A stretch of DNA of 64,000 nucleotides, taken from assembly GCF_023276355.1 (NCBI RefSeq), contig NZ_JALLPL010000001.1, positions 1,674,001-1,738,000 of the forward strand. The letters run 5' to 3'. Below the pieces are notes generated by a model, which searched no databases, had not been told where the DNA came from, and saw only the letters and a list, made by a program, of their open reading frames with translations. Shown here piece by piece: positions 35,550-44,290 of the stretch. Within the stretch, counting starts at the first letter, position 1; every line of letters starts with the position of its first letter. The position numbers and the translations under genes are program-made. This stretch comes from Haloplanus sp. XH21. GTDB taxonomy: Archaea > Halobacteriota > Halobacteria > Halobacteriales > Haloferacaceae.

Positions 35550-36412
35550 TCGCCGTACTCCCGAATGAGCTCCTCGACGGCCGCGTTCATCTCGCCGTCG
35601 TCGTGGGTGAGCGCCATCTCGATGTTGGCCCGCAGCCAGCTCGGGATGTTGCCGATATCGTAGCGGTCGCCGTGAAGTTCGACCCCGCGCACGTCGTCGA
35701 GCGCCCGGATGGCATCGGTCAACTGGAGTTCGCCGCCGACGCCCATCTCCGTCTCTTCGAGGCGGTCGAAGATGTCGGGCGTGAGGACGTACCGACCCGT
35801 GATCGCCAGATTCGAGGGTGCCTCCTCCCGCGGCGGTTTCTCAACGAAGTCGTCGACGGGGAAACTCCCCGACTCCGCGCTCACGTCGTCGACGTCCGCG
35901 ACCCCGTAGGAGGGCACCTGCGCCCAGGGCACGCGCTCCAGGGAGAGCACCGAGGAGTCGTGTTCCTCGGCGGCGTCGATCAGGCTCTGGGTGCAGGGCG
36001 TCTCGCTCTCGATGATCGTATCGCCGAGCAGGAGCGCGAAGGGTTCGTCGCCGACGTGCTTGCGGGCGTAGAGCACGGCGTCGCCGAGGCCGTTGCGTTC
36101 CTTCTGCCGGACGTAGTGGATGTCTGCGAGGTCGGAAATCTCCTGCACCCGATCGAGACGGTCCAGTTTGCCGTCCGCCTTGAGCTCGGCTTCGAGTTCG
36201 TAGGACTTGTCGAAATGGCGCTCGATGGCCTGCTTCCCGCGGCCGGTGATGATGAGGATGTCGTCGATGCCGGCTTCGACGGCTTCCTCGACGACGTACT
36301 GGATCGTCGGCTTGTCCAGTACGGGCATCATCTCCTTGGGTTGGGCTTTCGTCACGGGGAGAAATCGCGTCCCGAACCCCGCCGCCGGAATGACTGCCTT
36401 CGTGACGTCCAT
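35546..36412 (-). CDS. galU: UTP-glucose-1-phosphate uridylyltransferase
   Basis: 288 residues. Nucleotidyltransferase signature [24 protein letters not shown], and the GDTII metal site; related to AglF of Haloferax N-glycosylation. It makes UDP-glucose for glycan assembly. The ATG at 36412 begins [14 protein letters not shown]. Divergent from the GT2 gene. Confidence 0.93.
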   Translation of the reverse strand: MDVTKAVIPAAGFGTRFLPVTKAQPKEMMPVLDKPTIQYVVEEAVEAGIDDILIITGRGKQAIERHFDKSYELEAELKADGKLDRLDRVQEISDLADIHYVRQKERNGLGDAVLYARKHVGDEPFALLLGDTIIESETPCTQSLIDAAEEHDSSVLSLERVPWAQVPSYGVADVDDVSAESGSFPVDDFVEKPPREEAPSNLAITGRYVLTPDIFDRLEETEMGVGGELQLTDAIRALDDVRGVELHGDRYDIGNIPSWLRANIEMALTHDDGEMNAAVEELIREYGE

Positions 36413-36602
36413 GAATTGCCCGCAACTCTGCGTTCCAGATAGATACTTTTTCTCATTGGGGTGGCCGGTCTGGCGGCTGTCTCGACGCTCTAAGACTCAC
36501 GGACGGTGACACGGTGCGTCCGCGGTACGGGCATCGTCACGACCGTCCTCGCCGCTCGTCACGGGGCCGAATACATACCTTTTAGTTATTTTGTTCGTAT
36601 GA

Positions 36603-36636
36603 CTTGTACGTCAGTACTGGACCGGGGGACCAGCAC
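36603..36636. repeat. Fragment of the palindromic repeat family (D)
   Basis: cttgtacgtcagtactgg matches the inner arm of copy A. It lies in the 5' leader of the GT2 gene, between its TATA box (tttagttatt, about 36580) and its start. Confidence 0.5.
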
Positions 36637-36646
36637 ACACTGCGCC

Positions 36647-37978
36647 ATGAAAACGGACAATCAATCGGCGAACGGAGGGGGAATCGAACGGGGGGCCGAC
36701 GCGGGGGACGCACGGACGAACGGCACGCTCGCAACGTCGGCGGGGGGCGTCTTGCTCCCGGCCGACAGCGAGCTGACGCCGACGCTATCGGTCGTCCTCC
36801 CGACGCTCAACGAAGAGGACGGCATCGGCGAATGTATCGATCGCATCATCGCCGCCCTGGAGACGCTGGAGATCCACGGCGAGATCGTCGTCAGCGACAG
36901 CTCGACGGATCGCACGCCGGAGATCGCCCGAGAGAAGGGCGCGATCGTCGTCGAACCGGACAAGCCGGGTTACGGCTACGCGTACCAGTACGCGTTCGAC
37001 CGGTGTCGCGGGGAGTACATCGCGATGGGCGACGCCGACACGACCTACGACTTCGAGGAACTCCCCAAACTGTATCGTCACGTCGCCGAGGACGACGCCG
37101 ACACGACCTACGACTTCGAGGAACTCCCCAAACTGTATCGTCACGTCGCCGAGGACGACGCCGACATGGCGATGGGGAGTCGCCTCAACGGCGAGATCAA
37201 GGATGGCGCGATGCCCGCGCTCCACCAGTACGTCGGCAACCCGCTCCTGACCGCGTTTCTCAACACGTTCTACGACACCGATGTCAGTGACGCCCACAGC
37301 GGGATACGCGTCTTCAGCCGCGACGCCCTCGACGCGATGGACCTCTCGACGACCGGGATGGAGTTCGCCTCCGAGATGATCATGGAGTCGGGGGCAAGCG
37401 ACCTGACCATCGCCGAGGAGCCCATCACGTACCACGAACGCGAGGGCGAGGCGACGCTCGACTCGTTTCAGGACGGCTGGCGACACGTGCGCTTCATGCT
37501 TGAGAACGCGCCGGGCTACCTGTTCACCGGCCCCGGCATCGCGCTGCTGGTGTTCGGCCTCGCCGTCATCGCGGGCTGTCTCGCCAACGTCTCGATCGGG
37601 CCGGCCGGATTCGGCCTCCACTCGCTCATCGCCGGGTCGCTGTTCGTCGTGATCGGCTTCCAGGCGATCACGCTGGGCGTGTTCGCCAAGCTCAGTGGCG
37701 ATCCCGTCCGGAATCCATCGGATCCACTGACGACGCTGCTCGTCGAACACCTGTCACTCGAACACAGCCTGGCCGCCGGCATCGGCGTCTTCGGCCTCGG
37801 ATCCGCCTACGCCACCTTCATGGCCGGACGATGGGTCGGCAGCGGCTTCCGGACGCTCCCGCTCGTCGAGTTCGACATCGTCGCGATGACCGCCATCGTC
37901 GTCGGCATCCTCGCCATCTTCAACTCCTTTTTCCTCAGCATCATCGTCGAGGAGTCGGCATCCGCCCGCGACGCGTAG
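36647..37978 (+). CDS. GT2 family glycosyltransferase (dolichol-P-hexose type) with internal duplication
   Basis: 443 residues from the ATG at 36647. GT2 fold with LSVVLPTLNEEDGI (about 43), GDADTTYDF (metal-binding DxD region) and SDAHSGIRVF. Three to four C-terminal helices follow, as in polyprenol-phosphate glycosyltransferases (AglJ-like). A 63-nt exact tandem repeat (residues about 129-149 and 150-170) duplicates the DxD segment. Part of the surface-glycan cluster with galU and the epimerase. The ATG at 36647 rather than 36506 is chosen because the TATA box at about 36580 lies between them. Confidence 0.88.
   Translation: MKTDNQSANGGGIERGADAGDARTNGTLATSAGGVLLPADSELTPTLSVVLPTLNEEDGIGECIDRIIAALETLEIHGEIVVSDSSTDRTPEIAREKGAIVVEPDKPGYGYAYQYAFDRCRGEYIAMGDADTTYDFEELPKLYRHVAEDDADTTYDFEELPKLYRHVAEDDADMAMGSRLNGEIKDGAMPALHQYVGNPLLTAFLNTFYDTDVSDAHSGIRVFSRDALDAMDLSTTGMEFASEMIMESGASDLTIAEEPITYHEREGEATLDSFQDGWRHVRFMLENAPGYLFTGPGIALLVFGLAVIAGCLANVSIGPAGFGLHSLIAGSLFVVIGFQAITLGVFAKLSGDPVRNPSDPLTTLLVEHLSLEHSLAAGIGVFGLGSAYATFMAGRWVGSGFRTLPLVEFDIVAMTAIVVGILAIFNSFFLSIIVEESASARDA
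37031..37156 (+). repeat. 63-bp exact in-frame tandem duplication
   Basis: Bases 37031-37093 and 37094-37156 are identical, followed by a third partial start (gacgccgaca). In protein this doubles DADTTYDFEELPKLYRHV plus AED. Confidence 0.95.
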
Positions 37979-37998
37979 ACGCTCTCGGCCTCCGTCTC

Positions 37999-38025
37999 AT
38001 ACGGTTTATTGGCTCTGTTGAAATC
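37999..38025. repeat. Palindromic-repeat end abutting an IS-end-like motif
   Basis: atacggtttattg (37999-38011) is the outer end of the palindromic family. It is directly followed by ggctctgttgaaatc (38011-38025), a motif also found at 43291-43305. The latter resembles IS6-family terminal repeats; no transposase gene is present. Confidence 0.45.
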
Positions 38026-38136
38026 CTCCGCAATTGATACATCTTGGGTTCGGTCAGTACAGCGGGCGAACCTATCGTCAGGAGTATTACGGAGGGAGCC
38101 ATCAAGTCTTTCCTGCAAACGCGAGGTGATGTGGGT

Positions 38137-38538
38137 ATGGCTGGAGCGATTGCCGGACTGATCTTGGGAAGCATTATCGGGGCAGTCGCAACGATTGCAG
38201 GATCGTACTTTTTGTTCTGGCGTCGCCGTCAAGCAGCACTCGCTCATCTCCGTCGCGCATTCAAAACGGAACTCTCTGCACTGTCGTATATCGACGAGAT
38301 GGCCGATAGCGGCGACTACGAAATACTCACTCAGACGGTCGAAAAACCGGTCGTCTACGAGAGTAATGCCGACGATATTGGTCACCTCTCGGGCGAGGAA
38401 GTTGAGACACTGGTCGCGTTTTACACTGACCTGTACTGGATACGTGACCAACAGGATATCGAGGATAAGAAAGAACGCGTCCATGAAATCGTCGAGAAGC
38501 GTCAGCGTGCGCTCACAACAATCCGAGAGGTCGAGTGA
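38137..38538 (+). CDS. Membrane-anchored coiled-coil protein
   Basis: 133 residues from the ATG at 38137 (MAGAIAGLILGSIIGAVATI). One N-terminal helix, then a cytoplasmic helical region (about 45-130) that is charged and probably coiled-coil (QDIEDKKERVHEIVEKRQRAL). An upstream TTG is possible but unsupported. The base composition is less GC-rich than its neighbours, so it may be acquired. Not recognised. Confidence 0.65.
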   Translation: MAGAIAGLILGSIIGAVATIAGSYFLFWRRRQAALAHLRRAFKTELSALSYIDEMADSGDYEILTQTVEKPVVYESNADDIGHLSGEEVETLVAFYTDLYWIRDQQDIEDKKERVHEIVEKRQRALTTIREVE

Positions 38539-38582
38539 GGTCTTCAGATACACTCTCGGCGGTATGTACGCGGATCTACCCA

Positions 38583-38688
38583 CGGAGTGAGCGAGCGGGC
38601 CAAGGAGGCCCCGAAGGGGCCGACGCAGGCTTTTGATCGAGCTTTTGCCAGCGAGGAGCCGAAGGCTCCGAGCGCAGCAAAAGGTCGG
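38583..38688. repeat. Modular hairpin repeat, copy 2 (half inverted)
   Basis: Hairpins GGCCCCgaaGGGGCC (38608-38622) and a GGAGCCgaaGGCTCC copy (38655-38669). The left half is the reverse complement of 5661-5705, the right half runs in the same direction as 5622-5654. Non-coding gap of about 215 nt. Confidence 0.65.
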
Positions 38689-38753
38689 TTCAAGGTGTCG
38701 ACCGACCGATGATCGCCGGCGGGTCGCGCGGATTCGGGAACGCCCCGCGCCGA

Positions 38754-39428
38754 CTACTGGTTCTGGCTCTGGGTGACGGACCCTTCTTCGTTCGGTTGGA
38801 CGACGACGAACCCCTCCGAGCCGGTGAACTTCACCTGTATCGATTCGCCGGAGGTCTGCCCAATTTCGAACGTCTTGTTCATCTCGAACTCGGGCGAGAG
38901 GTTCGCGCTCCACGCGACGGTCGCGTCCGGATCGGTACAGACGGGCGGCGTCATCACCAGCGGATCACCGTGTGTCGTGAGCGCGAGTTCGCCGGGGCCG
39001 GAGAGATAGACGTTCGTCAGGCCGCCGGCAGCCATCCCCGAGAGGCTGTTGACGGTGTTGATCTCGTAGTCGATGCTCGACTCGAACGCGAGCACGTCGT
39101 CGCCATTGACGGATATCGCCTCGTCCGCGTCGAGTTCGAGCACCTGGACTTTCTTGCCGTTCTCGGCCACGTAGAGATGCCCGCTCCCCTCGGCCTGCAT
39201 CACCGGCGTTCCCTCGCCGCTCACGGCCTCCTTGACGAAGCCCGTGATGCCGCCCTCCGCGGACGACTTCCCCGTGAAGGTGACCTCGCCCGTGTACGCG
39301 ACCATCGATCCGGCCTTGACCATCACCGTTCCGTCGAGCGGGACATCGAGGAGCCGGTTGTTCTCCTTCTGGAAGCCCTCCCCGCCCGCTACGGGCGCGT
39401 TCGACTGCGTGAACTCCTGCAGATCCAT
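38754..39428 (-). CDS. AIM24-family protein
   Basis: 224 residues of beta-sandwich AIM24/DUF124 type, with MVKAGSMVAYTGEV, LYVAENGKKVQVLELD, and GTPVMQAEGSGHLYV. Function unknown; a stress-linked, TerD-like beta-barrel is one proposal for the family. No membrane segment. Monocistronic. Confidence 0.85.
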   Translation of the reverse strand: MDLQEFTQSNAPVAGGEGFQKENNRLLDVPLDGTVMVKAGSMVAYTGEVTFTGKSSAEGGITGFVKEAVSGEGTPVMQAEGSGHLYVAENGKKVQVLELDADEAISVNGDDVLAFESSIDYEINTVNSLSGMAAGGLTNVYLSGPGELALTTHGDPLVMTPPVCTDPDATVAWSANLSPEFEMNKTFEIGQTSGESIQVKFTGSEGFVVVQPNEEGSVTQSQNQ

Positions 39429-39606
39429 ACGACAGGCGTCGGGCGGCGATCACCATAGCTCCCATGAAGGGTGAAATCCGAATTTGTGAGAGCGGGTGGC
39501 ACGCAGCGACGGGGCTGGTTCGGCTCGACGAGCGATGTGACCCAAATATAATTAAAATTATAAGTGTGACGGGGCAACAACCGGCATTCTACGACCTGCA
39601 CGACTC

Positions 39607-40800
39607 ATGAATCTCGAACGTATCCCGCACGCCTTGATCGGCGTCGGCGGTCTCTTGGGCGGGGTCATGCTCCTCGAAATCGGGGCGATGGCCGTCTCAT
39701 CGATGCAGTTCGAGACCGTCGCCATCGTCAACTGGGCGGCCAGCCTGCCGTTCATCGTGGCGCTCGTCGGCAGCGGCTACTGGTTGCGACGCCAGAACAT
39801 CGCAACCGAGCGATACCGACGGATTGCGGGCTGGACCGCCGCCGCGTTCGGCTTCTTTTTCGTGTTCTTCACCGTGATCGCGGTGCTGACGGAAGACCGC
39901 ACTCTCTTTCAGATCGGCATCATCCGATGGGGAGCGTCGGCCGGCGCGGGCGTCGGCGCCCTCGTCGGCGTCCTCGAAGCGAGAGCGATCGAACGGGAAG
40001 TGGCCGCCGACCGGACGCGCGTTCGCAACGAGGAACTGCAACGGCAGAACGAGCGCCTCGAGGAGTTCGCCAGCATCGTCTCCCACGACCTGCGAAACCC
40101 GCTGAGCGTCGCGTCGGGGTATCTCGAACTCCTCCGAGAGGAGTACGACGACGAGGCCCTCGATCGGATCGACGCGGCACACGAGCGGATGGACCAGATC
40201 ATCGAGGAGTTGCTGGTACTCGCCGAGAGCGGGCAACCGGTCGACGATCCACAGTCGGTGTCGCTCGCCGCCATCGTCGAACGCTGCTGGTCGAACGTCG
40301 ACACCAAGGGCGCGACGCTGGAGATCGAGGGGGACGCGACGATCCGGGCGTACCCCGACCGGATCCAGCATCTCTTCGAGAACCTCTTTCGGAACAGTGT
40401 GGAACATGCTTCCACGAGCAGTCGGATGGAATCCGACGACAGTGTCGAGCATGGCTCGACTAATAACCGGACGCAGTCCGGTGACAGTGTGGAACACAGT
40501 TCCACAAGCAGTCGGGCAGGGCCCGACGACAGCATCGAACACGGTGGCGAGGCCGTCACGATCCGCGTGGGGACGCTTCCGGACGGGTTCTACGTCGTGG
40601 ACGACGGTCCCGGGATCCCTGCGGGCGACCGCGAGACCGTCCTCGAGAGCGGCTACTCGACGAAACAGGGCGGCACCGGACTGGGCCTCGCGATCGCCCA
40701 GCGCATCGCCGATGCACACGGCTGGGCGCTCGACATTACGGAGGGATCGGACGGGGGCATGCGACTCGAGATCACCGGCGTCGAGTTCGCCGATCGGTGA
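39607..40800 (+). CDS. Histidine kinase with expanded palindromic insert
   Basis: 397 residues. Four membrane helices (about 8-115), then a coiled-coil linker, DHp with SHDLRNPLS (about 159-167) and an HATPase domain with N-box FENLFRNSVEH, G1 DDGPG and G2 GGTGLGL. No sensor domain beyond the membrane part, so it may sense membrane state. The N-box is followed by three 15-residue repeats (SVEHxSTxSR...). AT-rich palindrome ataattaaaattat lies about 45-60 nt upstream of the start. No response regulator is adjacent. Confidence 0.9.
   Translation: MNLERIPHALIGVGGLLGGVMLLEIGAMAVSSMQFETVAIVNWAASLPFIVALVGSGYWLRRQNIATERYRRIAGWTAAAFGFFFVFFTVIAVLTEDRTLFQIGIIRWGASAGAGVGALVGVLEARAIEREVAADRTRVRNEELQRQNERLEEFASIVSHDLRNPLSVASGYLELLREEYDDEALDRIDAAHERMDQIIEELLVLAESGQPVDDPQSVSLAAIVERCWSNVDTKGATLEIEGDATIRAYPDRIQHLFENLFRNSVEHASTSSRMESDDSVEHGSTNNRTQSGDSVEHSSTSSRAGPDDSIEHGGEAVTIRVGTLPDGFYVVDDGPGIPAGDRETVLESGYSTKQGGTGLGLAIAQRIADAHGWALDITEGSDGGMRLEITGVEFADR
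40399..40527 (+). repeat. Three tandem coding palindromic units (45-nt period)
   Basis: Each unit has two hairpins of 6-bp stem and 5-nt loop. Starts at 40399, 40444, 40489 and again at 40421, 40466, 40511. The first stems are GTGGAA, GTCGAG, GTGGAA; the second are GTCGGA, ACCGGA, GTCGGG. Stem changes are compensated. Confidence 0.9.
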
Positions 40801-40847
40801 GGGAGTCAGTGTGGTCGCGGTCCGCCTCGATCCACGCGGCGCCTGGG

Positions 40848-41873
40848 TCACTTCGGTGGGATATCGAACCCCGTGAACTCGAATCGGGCCCCGCCACCGG
40901 CGGTGTCGGTGACGAGAAATTCGGCTCCGTGTGCGTGGGCGACCGCCTGTACGATCGCGAGCCCCAGGCCGTTGGTCCCTTTCGTGGAGAAATCCGCGTC
41001 GACGATCTTCGCGCGGATCGCTTCGGGAAGGCCTTCGCCGTCGTCTTCGACGTAGAACCCCGTGGTGAGGGTGCCGACGGTGACAGTACACGCCTCGCCG
41101 GCGTGCTGGATCGCATTTCGAAAGAGGTTCTCGAACAGTTGGAGGAGGAGTCGACGGTCACCGAGAACCGTCTGTGCGTCGCGCACCGTCAGTGTCGCAT
41201 CCGCGGTGTCGACGGTTCGCCACGCCTCGCGGGCGAGCGCGCCGGTATCGACCGGCTCGACCGTCGACAGCGCCCCGGAGCGCGTGAACGCGAGCGTCGC
41301 CTCCGTGATTTCGGTGATCCGCTGGGCCGCCCGCTGGATCGTGTCGACCTTGTCGTTCTCACCCAGTTCGGTCGCGAGCAACGCCGCGTAGCCACCGATC
41401 ACGTTCAGCGGGTTCCGAATGTCGTGCGTGAGGACCCCGAGCAGGGTTTCGAGCTGCTCCCGCTGTGTCGTCGCCTGCAGCTCGGCCTCTTTGCGGTCCG
41501 TGATGTTGAGATGGGCGACCAGCACGTACTGCGCCCCGTTCTGCCGAAAGCCAGCGGCCTGCATCATGAACCAGCGCTGTTCCGTCGGCGAGTGACACGG
41601 GTATTCGGCCTGTAACTGCGTCTCGGTTCCGTCGAGGATCGCTCGGAGGCCGTCGACGATCTCGCTCGCCCGCGGATCGTCGTACGCCTGCCCGGCGATC
41701 TCCAGGTAGTTACTGCCGAGCCAGTAGTCGGGGCTGGTCCCGTGGTTCGCGTCGGCGAACTGTCGCCACGCCTCGTTGACGAGGATGATCTCACCCGCGG
41801 CGTCCAGAATCGCCACTTCAGCAGGCAGTGCGTCCATCCCCGCGGCGATCACGCCGGCTGATAGCTGGGTCAT
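40848..41873 (-). CDS. PAS-histidine kinase
   Basis: 341 residues. PAS domain (about 10-125; AGEIILVNEAW, AHLNITDRKEAE), DHp H-box THDIRNPLNV, then HATPase with N-box ENLFRNAIQH, DDGEG and GTNGLGLAIV. No membrane helix, so a cytoplasmic sensor. The N-box region lacks the palindromic insert seen in its two relatives. Convergent with the other kinase. Confidence 0.9.
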   Translation of the reverse strand: MTQLSAGVIAAGMDALPAEVAILDAAGEIILVNEAWRQFADANHGTSPDYWLGSNYLEIAGQAYDDPRASEIVDGLRAILDGTETQLQAEYPCHSPTEQRWFMMQAAGFRQNGAQYVLVAHLNITDRKEAELQATTQREQLETLLGVLTHDIRNPLNVIGGYAALLATELGENDKVDTIQRAAQRITEITEATLAFTRSGALSTVEPVDTGALAREAWRTVDTADATLTVRDAQTVLGDRRLLLQLFENLFRNAIQHAGEACTVTVGTLTTGFYVEDDGEGLPEAIRAKIVDADFSTKGTNGLGLAIVQAVAHAHGAEFLVTDTAGGGARFEFTGFDIPPK

Positions 41874-42009
41874 TTGCGGGGCTCTGGGTGGTGACTTACG
41901 GAGACTTCGTTGAATAAGTGTGGCCTTGCTGTCTTGCCCATCACGACGGCACCATCGACAGTCCCGTGTGTCGGCGTCACCGGTCCCGCCGCCGAAAAAA
42001 TACCGTGGG

Positions 42010-42022
42010 TTATATTATATAG
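42010..42022 (+). promoter_or_regulatory. Strong TATA box of the MetE-like gene
   Basis: ttatattatatag is centred about 35 nt before the ATG at 42050, which suggests a leader of about 9 nt. The region is strongly AT-rich against the genome background. Confidence 0.6.
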
Positions 42023-42049
42023 TGAGACTATTACTCGTGTGAGTACCCA

Positions 42050-43204
42050 ATGACGACGAACGACGCCCGCATTCGCACGACGCATATCGGAAGTCTCCCC
42101 CGACCGCCCGAACTGCTCGACCTCCTCGAGGCGCGCCAGGAGGGCGAAGACATCGACGCCACTGAGTGGGGCGAAACGGTCGCTGACGCCACGCGCGACG
42201 TCGTCGAGCGCCAGGCCGAGGTCGGCCTCGACGTCGCCAACAACGGCGAACAGTCCCGCGTCTCGTTCAACTGGTACGTCGCGGACCGCCTCAGCGGCAT
42301 CGACGGCAAGCGCGAACAGGAACTCTGGGCGGACCTCCAGGAGTTCCCCGACTACGCCGCCGAGACGTTCAAGACCGACGTCATCGACCTCTCGATGCAC
42401 CCCGTCGTGACCGGTCCCGTCGAGTACACCGGTCACGACGAGGCCGAGGCCGAACTCGACGCGTTCCGCGACGCGCTCGCCGCCGCCGACGCTGACTTCG
42501 AGGAGACGTTCGTCACCTCGGCGTCGCCCAGCGTCGTCACCGCGACACACGTCAACGACCACTACGACTCCTACGAGGACTTCCTCTTTGGCGTCGCCGA
42601 GGCGATGGCCGAGGAGTACGAACTCGTTGCCGAGACGGGGATGACCCTCCAGATCGACGCTCCGGAACTCCTCACCGTCGGGCATACGGCGGCGTACGCC
42701 GACGCACCTCTCGACGAGGTGAAGGCAGCCACGCGCCTCCACGTCGAGGCGCTCAACGAGGCGCTGTCGAACGTCCCCGCGGAACAGGTCCGGCTCCACA
42801 CCTGCTGGGGGAGCTACGAGGGGCCACACCACCTCGATACGGAGCTGGTCGAGATGCTCCCCGAAATCTACGAGGCCGACATCACGGGGCTCAGCGTCGA
42901 GCAGGCCAACCCCCGCCACCAGCACGAGTACCGCGCGTTCGCCGAGCAGCCGCTGCCCGACGGCTGGACGCTGATCCCGGGCGTCGTCGACGTGAAGACG
43001 AACATCATCGACCACCCCGAGACCATCGCGGACCGTCTGGAGCGGGTGGCCGACGCCGTCGACGCCTCGACGCCCATCGTCGCCGCACCCGACTGTGGCT
43101 TCGGCACGCAGGCCGGCCTCGGCATGGTCGACCCCGAGATCGCGTGGGCGAAGCTGGAGGCGCTCGTCGAGGGTGCCGACATCGCGGCCGAGCGGCTCTC
43201 CTGA
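42050..43204 (+). CDS. MetE-like cobalamin-independent methyltransferase
   Basis: 384 residues, UROD/MetE-C fold of the YxjG/archaeal methionine-synthase II type. Zinc ligands in LHTCWGSYEG (His and Cys) and the late CGFGTQ; the N-terminus TTHIGSLPRPPELLDLL is typical. It lacks the N-terminal half of full MetE, so its methyl donor is probably a different one (for example methylcobamide or a corrinoid protein). A methionine-synthesis role is probable; a coenzyme-M transferase-like role cannot be excluded. Confidence 0.85.
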   Translation: MTTNDARIRTTHIGSLPRPPELLDLLEARQEGEDIDATEWGETVADATRDVVERQAEVGLDVANNGEQSRVSFNWYVADRLSGIDGKREQELWADLQEFPDYAAETFKTDVIDLSMHPVVTGPVEYTGHDEAEAELDAFRDALAAADADFEETFVTSASPSVVTATHVNDHYDSYEDFLFGVAEAMAEEYELVAETGMTLQIDAPELLTVGHTAAYADAPLDEVKAATRLHVEALNEALSNVPAEQVRLHTCWGSYEGPHHLDTELVEMLPEIYEADITGLSVEQANPRHQHEYRAFAEQPLPDGWTLIPGVVDVKTNIIDHPETIADRLERVADAVDASTPIVAAPDCGFGTQAGLGMVDPEIAWAKLEALVEGADIAAERLS

Positions 43205-43224
43205 GCACGCTCATCGCAGTTCTG

Positions 43225-43305
43225 ATACGGATTATGTGACTGTCTACCAGTGGGTCGCCAAGACGGTCCCGCGATCCGCCGGTACTGACGTACAATAACC
43301 GGCTT
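43225..43305. repeat. Palindromic repeat, copy B, plus IS-end-like motif
   Basis: Outer arm atacggattatg (43225-43236); a degenerate centre; right arm ggtactgacgtacaataacc (43271-43290). This is followed immediately by ggctttgttgaaatc (43291-43305), as at 38011. It lies 20 nt after the MetE-like stop. The rest of the gap to 43512 shows no gene. Confidence 0.6.
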
Positions 43306-43512
43306 TGTTGAAATCATGTTTTTCAGATATATTATGGTGTGTAATGGCTGCTCGGTAGGTGCATACTCAGCACGCAAGTCTGTGTAGAACGGACCTCTTG
43401 GTCGGTGGCGACGAAGGGAGAACTCCACAAGATACTTTGCGAATTCTTTCTAAATTTAACCCAAGTTGCCCTGATCGAGTCGCGTCCTCCTCTCGGACAA
43501 CTGCAATACAGA

Positions 43513-43836
43513 ATGCGACACTTGATTGACTTTATCCTGTACGCTGTGGTCGTTTCACTTCCGGTAATTGCCGGATTCGCCGCTGCATACATCTCGCCAT
43601 CATACCGCGAGGATACCATACGGAACGCCGGGAAAATTGCACTGTCCTTCCTCATTCTCACCGTGTCGATTGCATCATACTACCTGTTCCAGCACGTCAC
43701 TGGAGACCCGTACTGGCCTGATACAATCGCGGTCGTGGTAGGATTCGGATTCTTGTTGTTTCTCGTCGTCTCTGTATCTACCCTCACGCTCGGCGCTGTC
43801 GGACTCAAATTAGGTACGTACGTGAAGATGCGGTGA
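43513..43836 (+). CDS. Membrane protein, three helices
   Basis: 107 residues from the ATG at 43513 (MRHLIDFILYAVVVSLPVIA). Helices near 5-30, 45-65 and 75-100. Codon use is more AT-rich than its neighbours, so acquisition is possible. An upstream GTG (43405) would add 36 poorly hydrophobic residues. Not recognised. Confidence 0.6.
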   Translation: MRHLIDFILYAVVVSLPVIAGFAAAYISPSYREDTIRNAGKIALSFLILTVSIASYYLFQHVTGDPYWPDTIAVVVGFGFLLFLVVSVSTLTLGAVGLKLGTYVKMR

Positions 43837-43972
43837 GGCCTAAGTTTCCGGTATTCCAGCCATAGGGTTGCATATGATACTTTGAAGCGATTGCGACTAA
43901 TTCAGCGTGGAATATCCGACAGCGTACTACTGCATACATCCTCTGTAGTGAGTAGCCAGTGCATTCCCAAGC

Positions 43973-44290
43973 ATGCCGTCCTCCGACAGACTCCGCGAAC
44001 AGCGGCTTCGCGCCGCGGTCCGTGACGGCGTGATCGATGCCCTCGGAACGGTCTTCTGGTCAGTCCTCGCCGCTGTCGCGCTGCTGGTAGGGCTCCAGGC
44101 CATCCAGATCGCGTTTGTCACGCCGTCGATCCTCGCGACGGCGGGGTTCGTCGCCGTCGGCGTCCTCGTCTCCGGGGCGAGCCTGTACCTCCTCTCTCTC
44201 CTGTACTGGACGAGGGAGAGCGACGCGTCCACACCGAACGGTCTCATCGAAAGCACATTTACGAGGTGGGCGTCTAGGGACGGTACATGA
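43973..44290 (+). CDS. Membrane protein coupled to nop5
   Basis: 105 residues: charged N-terminus (SSDRLREQRLRAAVRDG), then two helices (TVFWSVLAAVALLVGLQAI, FVAVGVLVSGASLYLLSLLYW). Its stop overlaps the nop5 start by 4 nt (ATGA), so it sits in the same operon. Function unknown. Confidence 0.72.
   Translation: MPSSDRLREQRLRAAVRDGVIDALGTVFWSVLAAVALLVGLQAIQIAFVTPSILATAGFVAVGVLVSGASLYLLSLLYWTRESDASTPNGLIESTFTRWASRDGT

Noticed and set aside
36506-36646. Longer N-terminus for the GT2 glycosyltransferase
   Set aside because: The extra 47 residues read through the TATA box and a palindromic repeat fragment; the ATG at 36647 is better placed.
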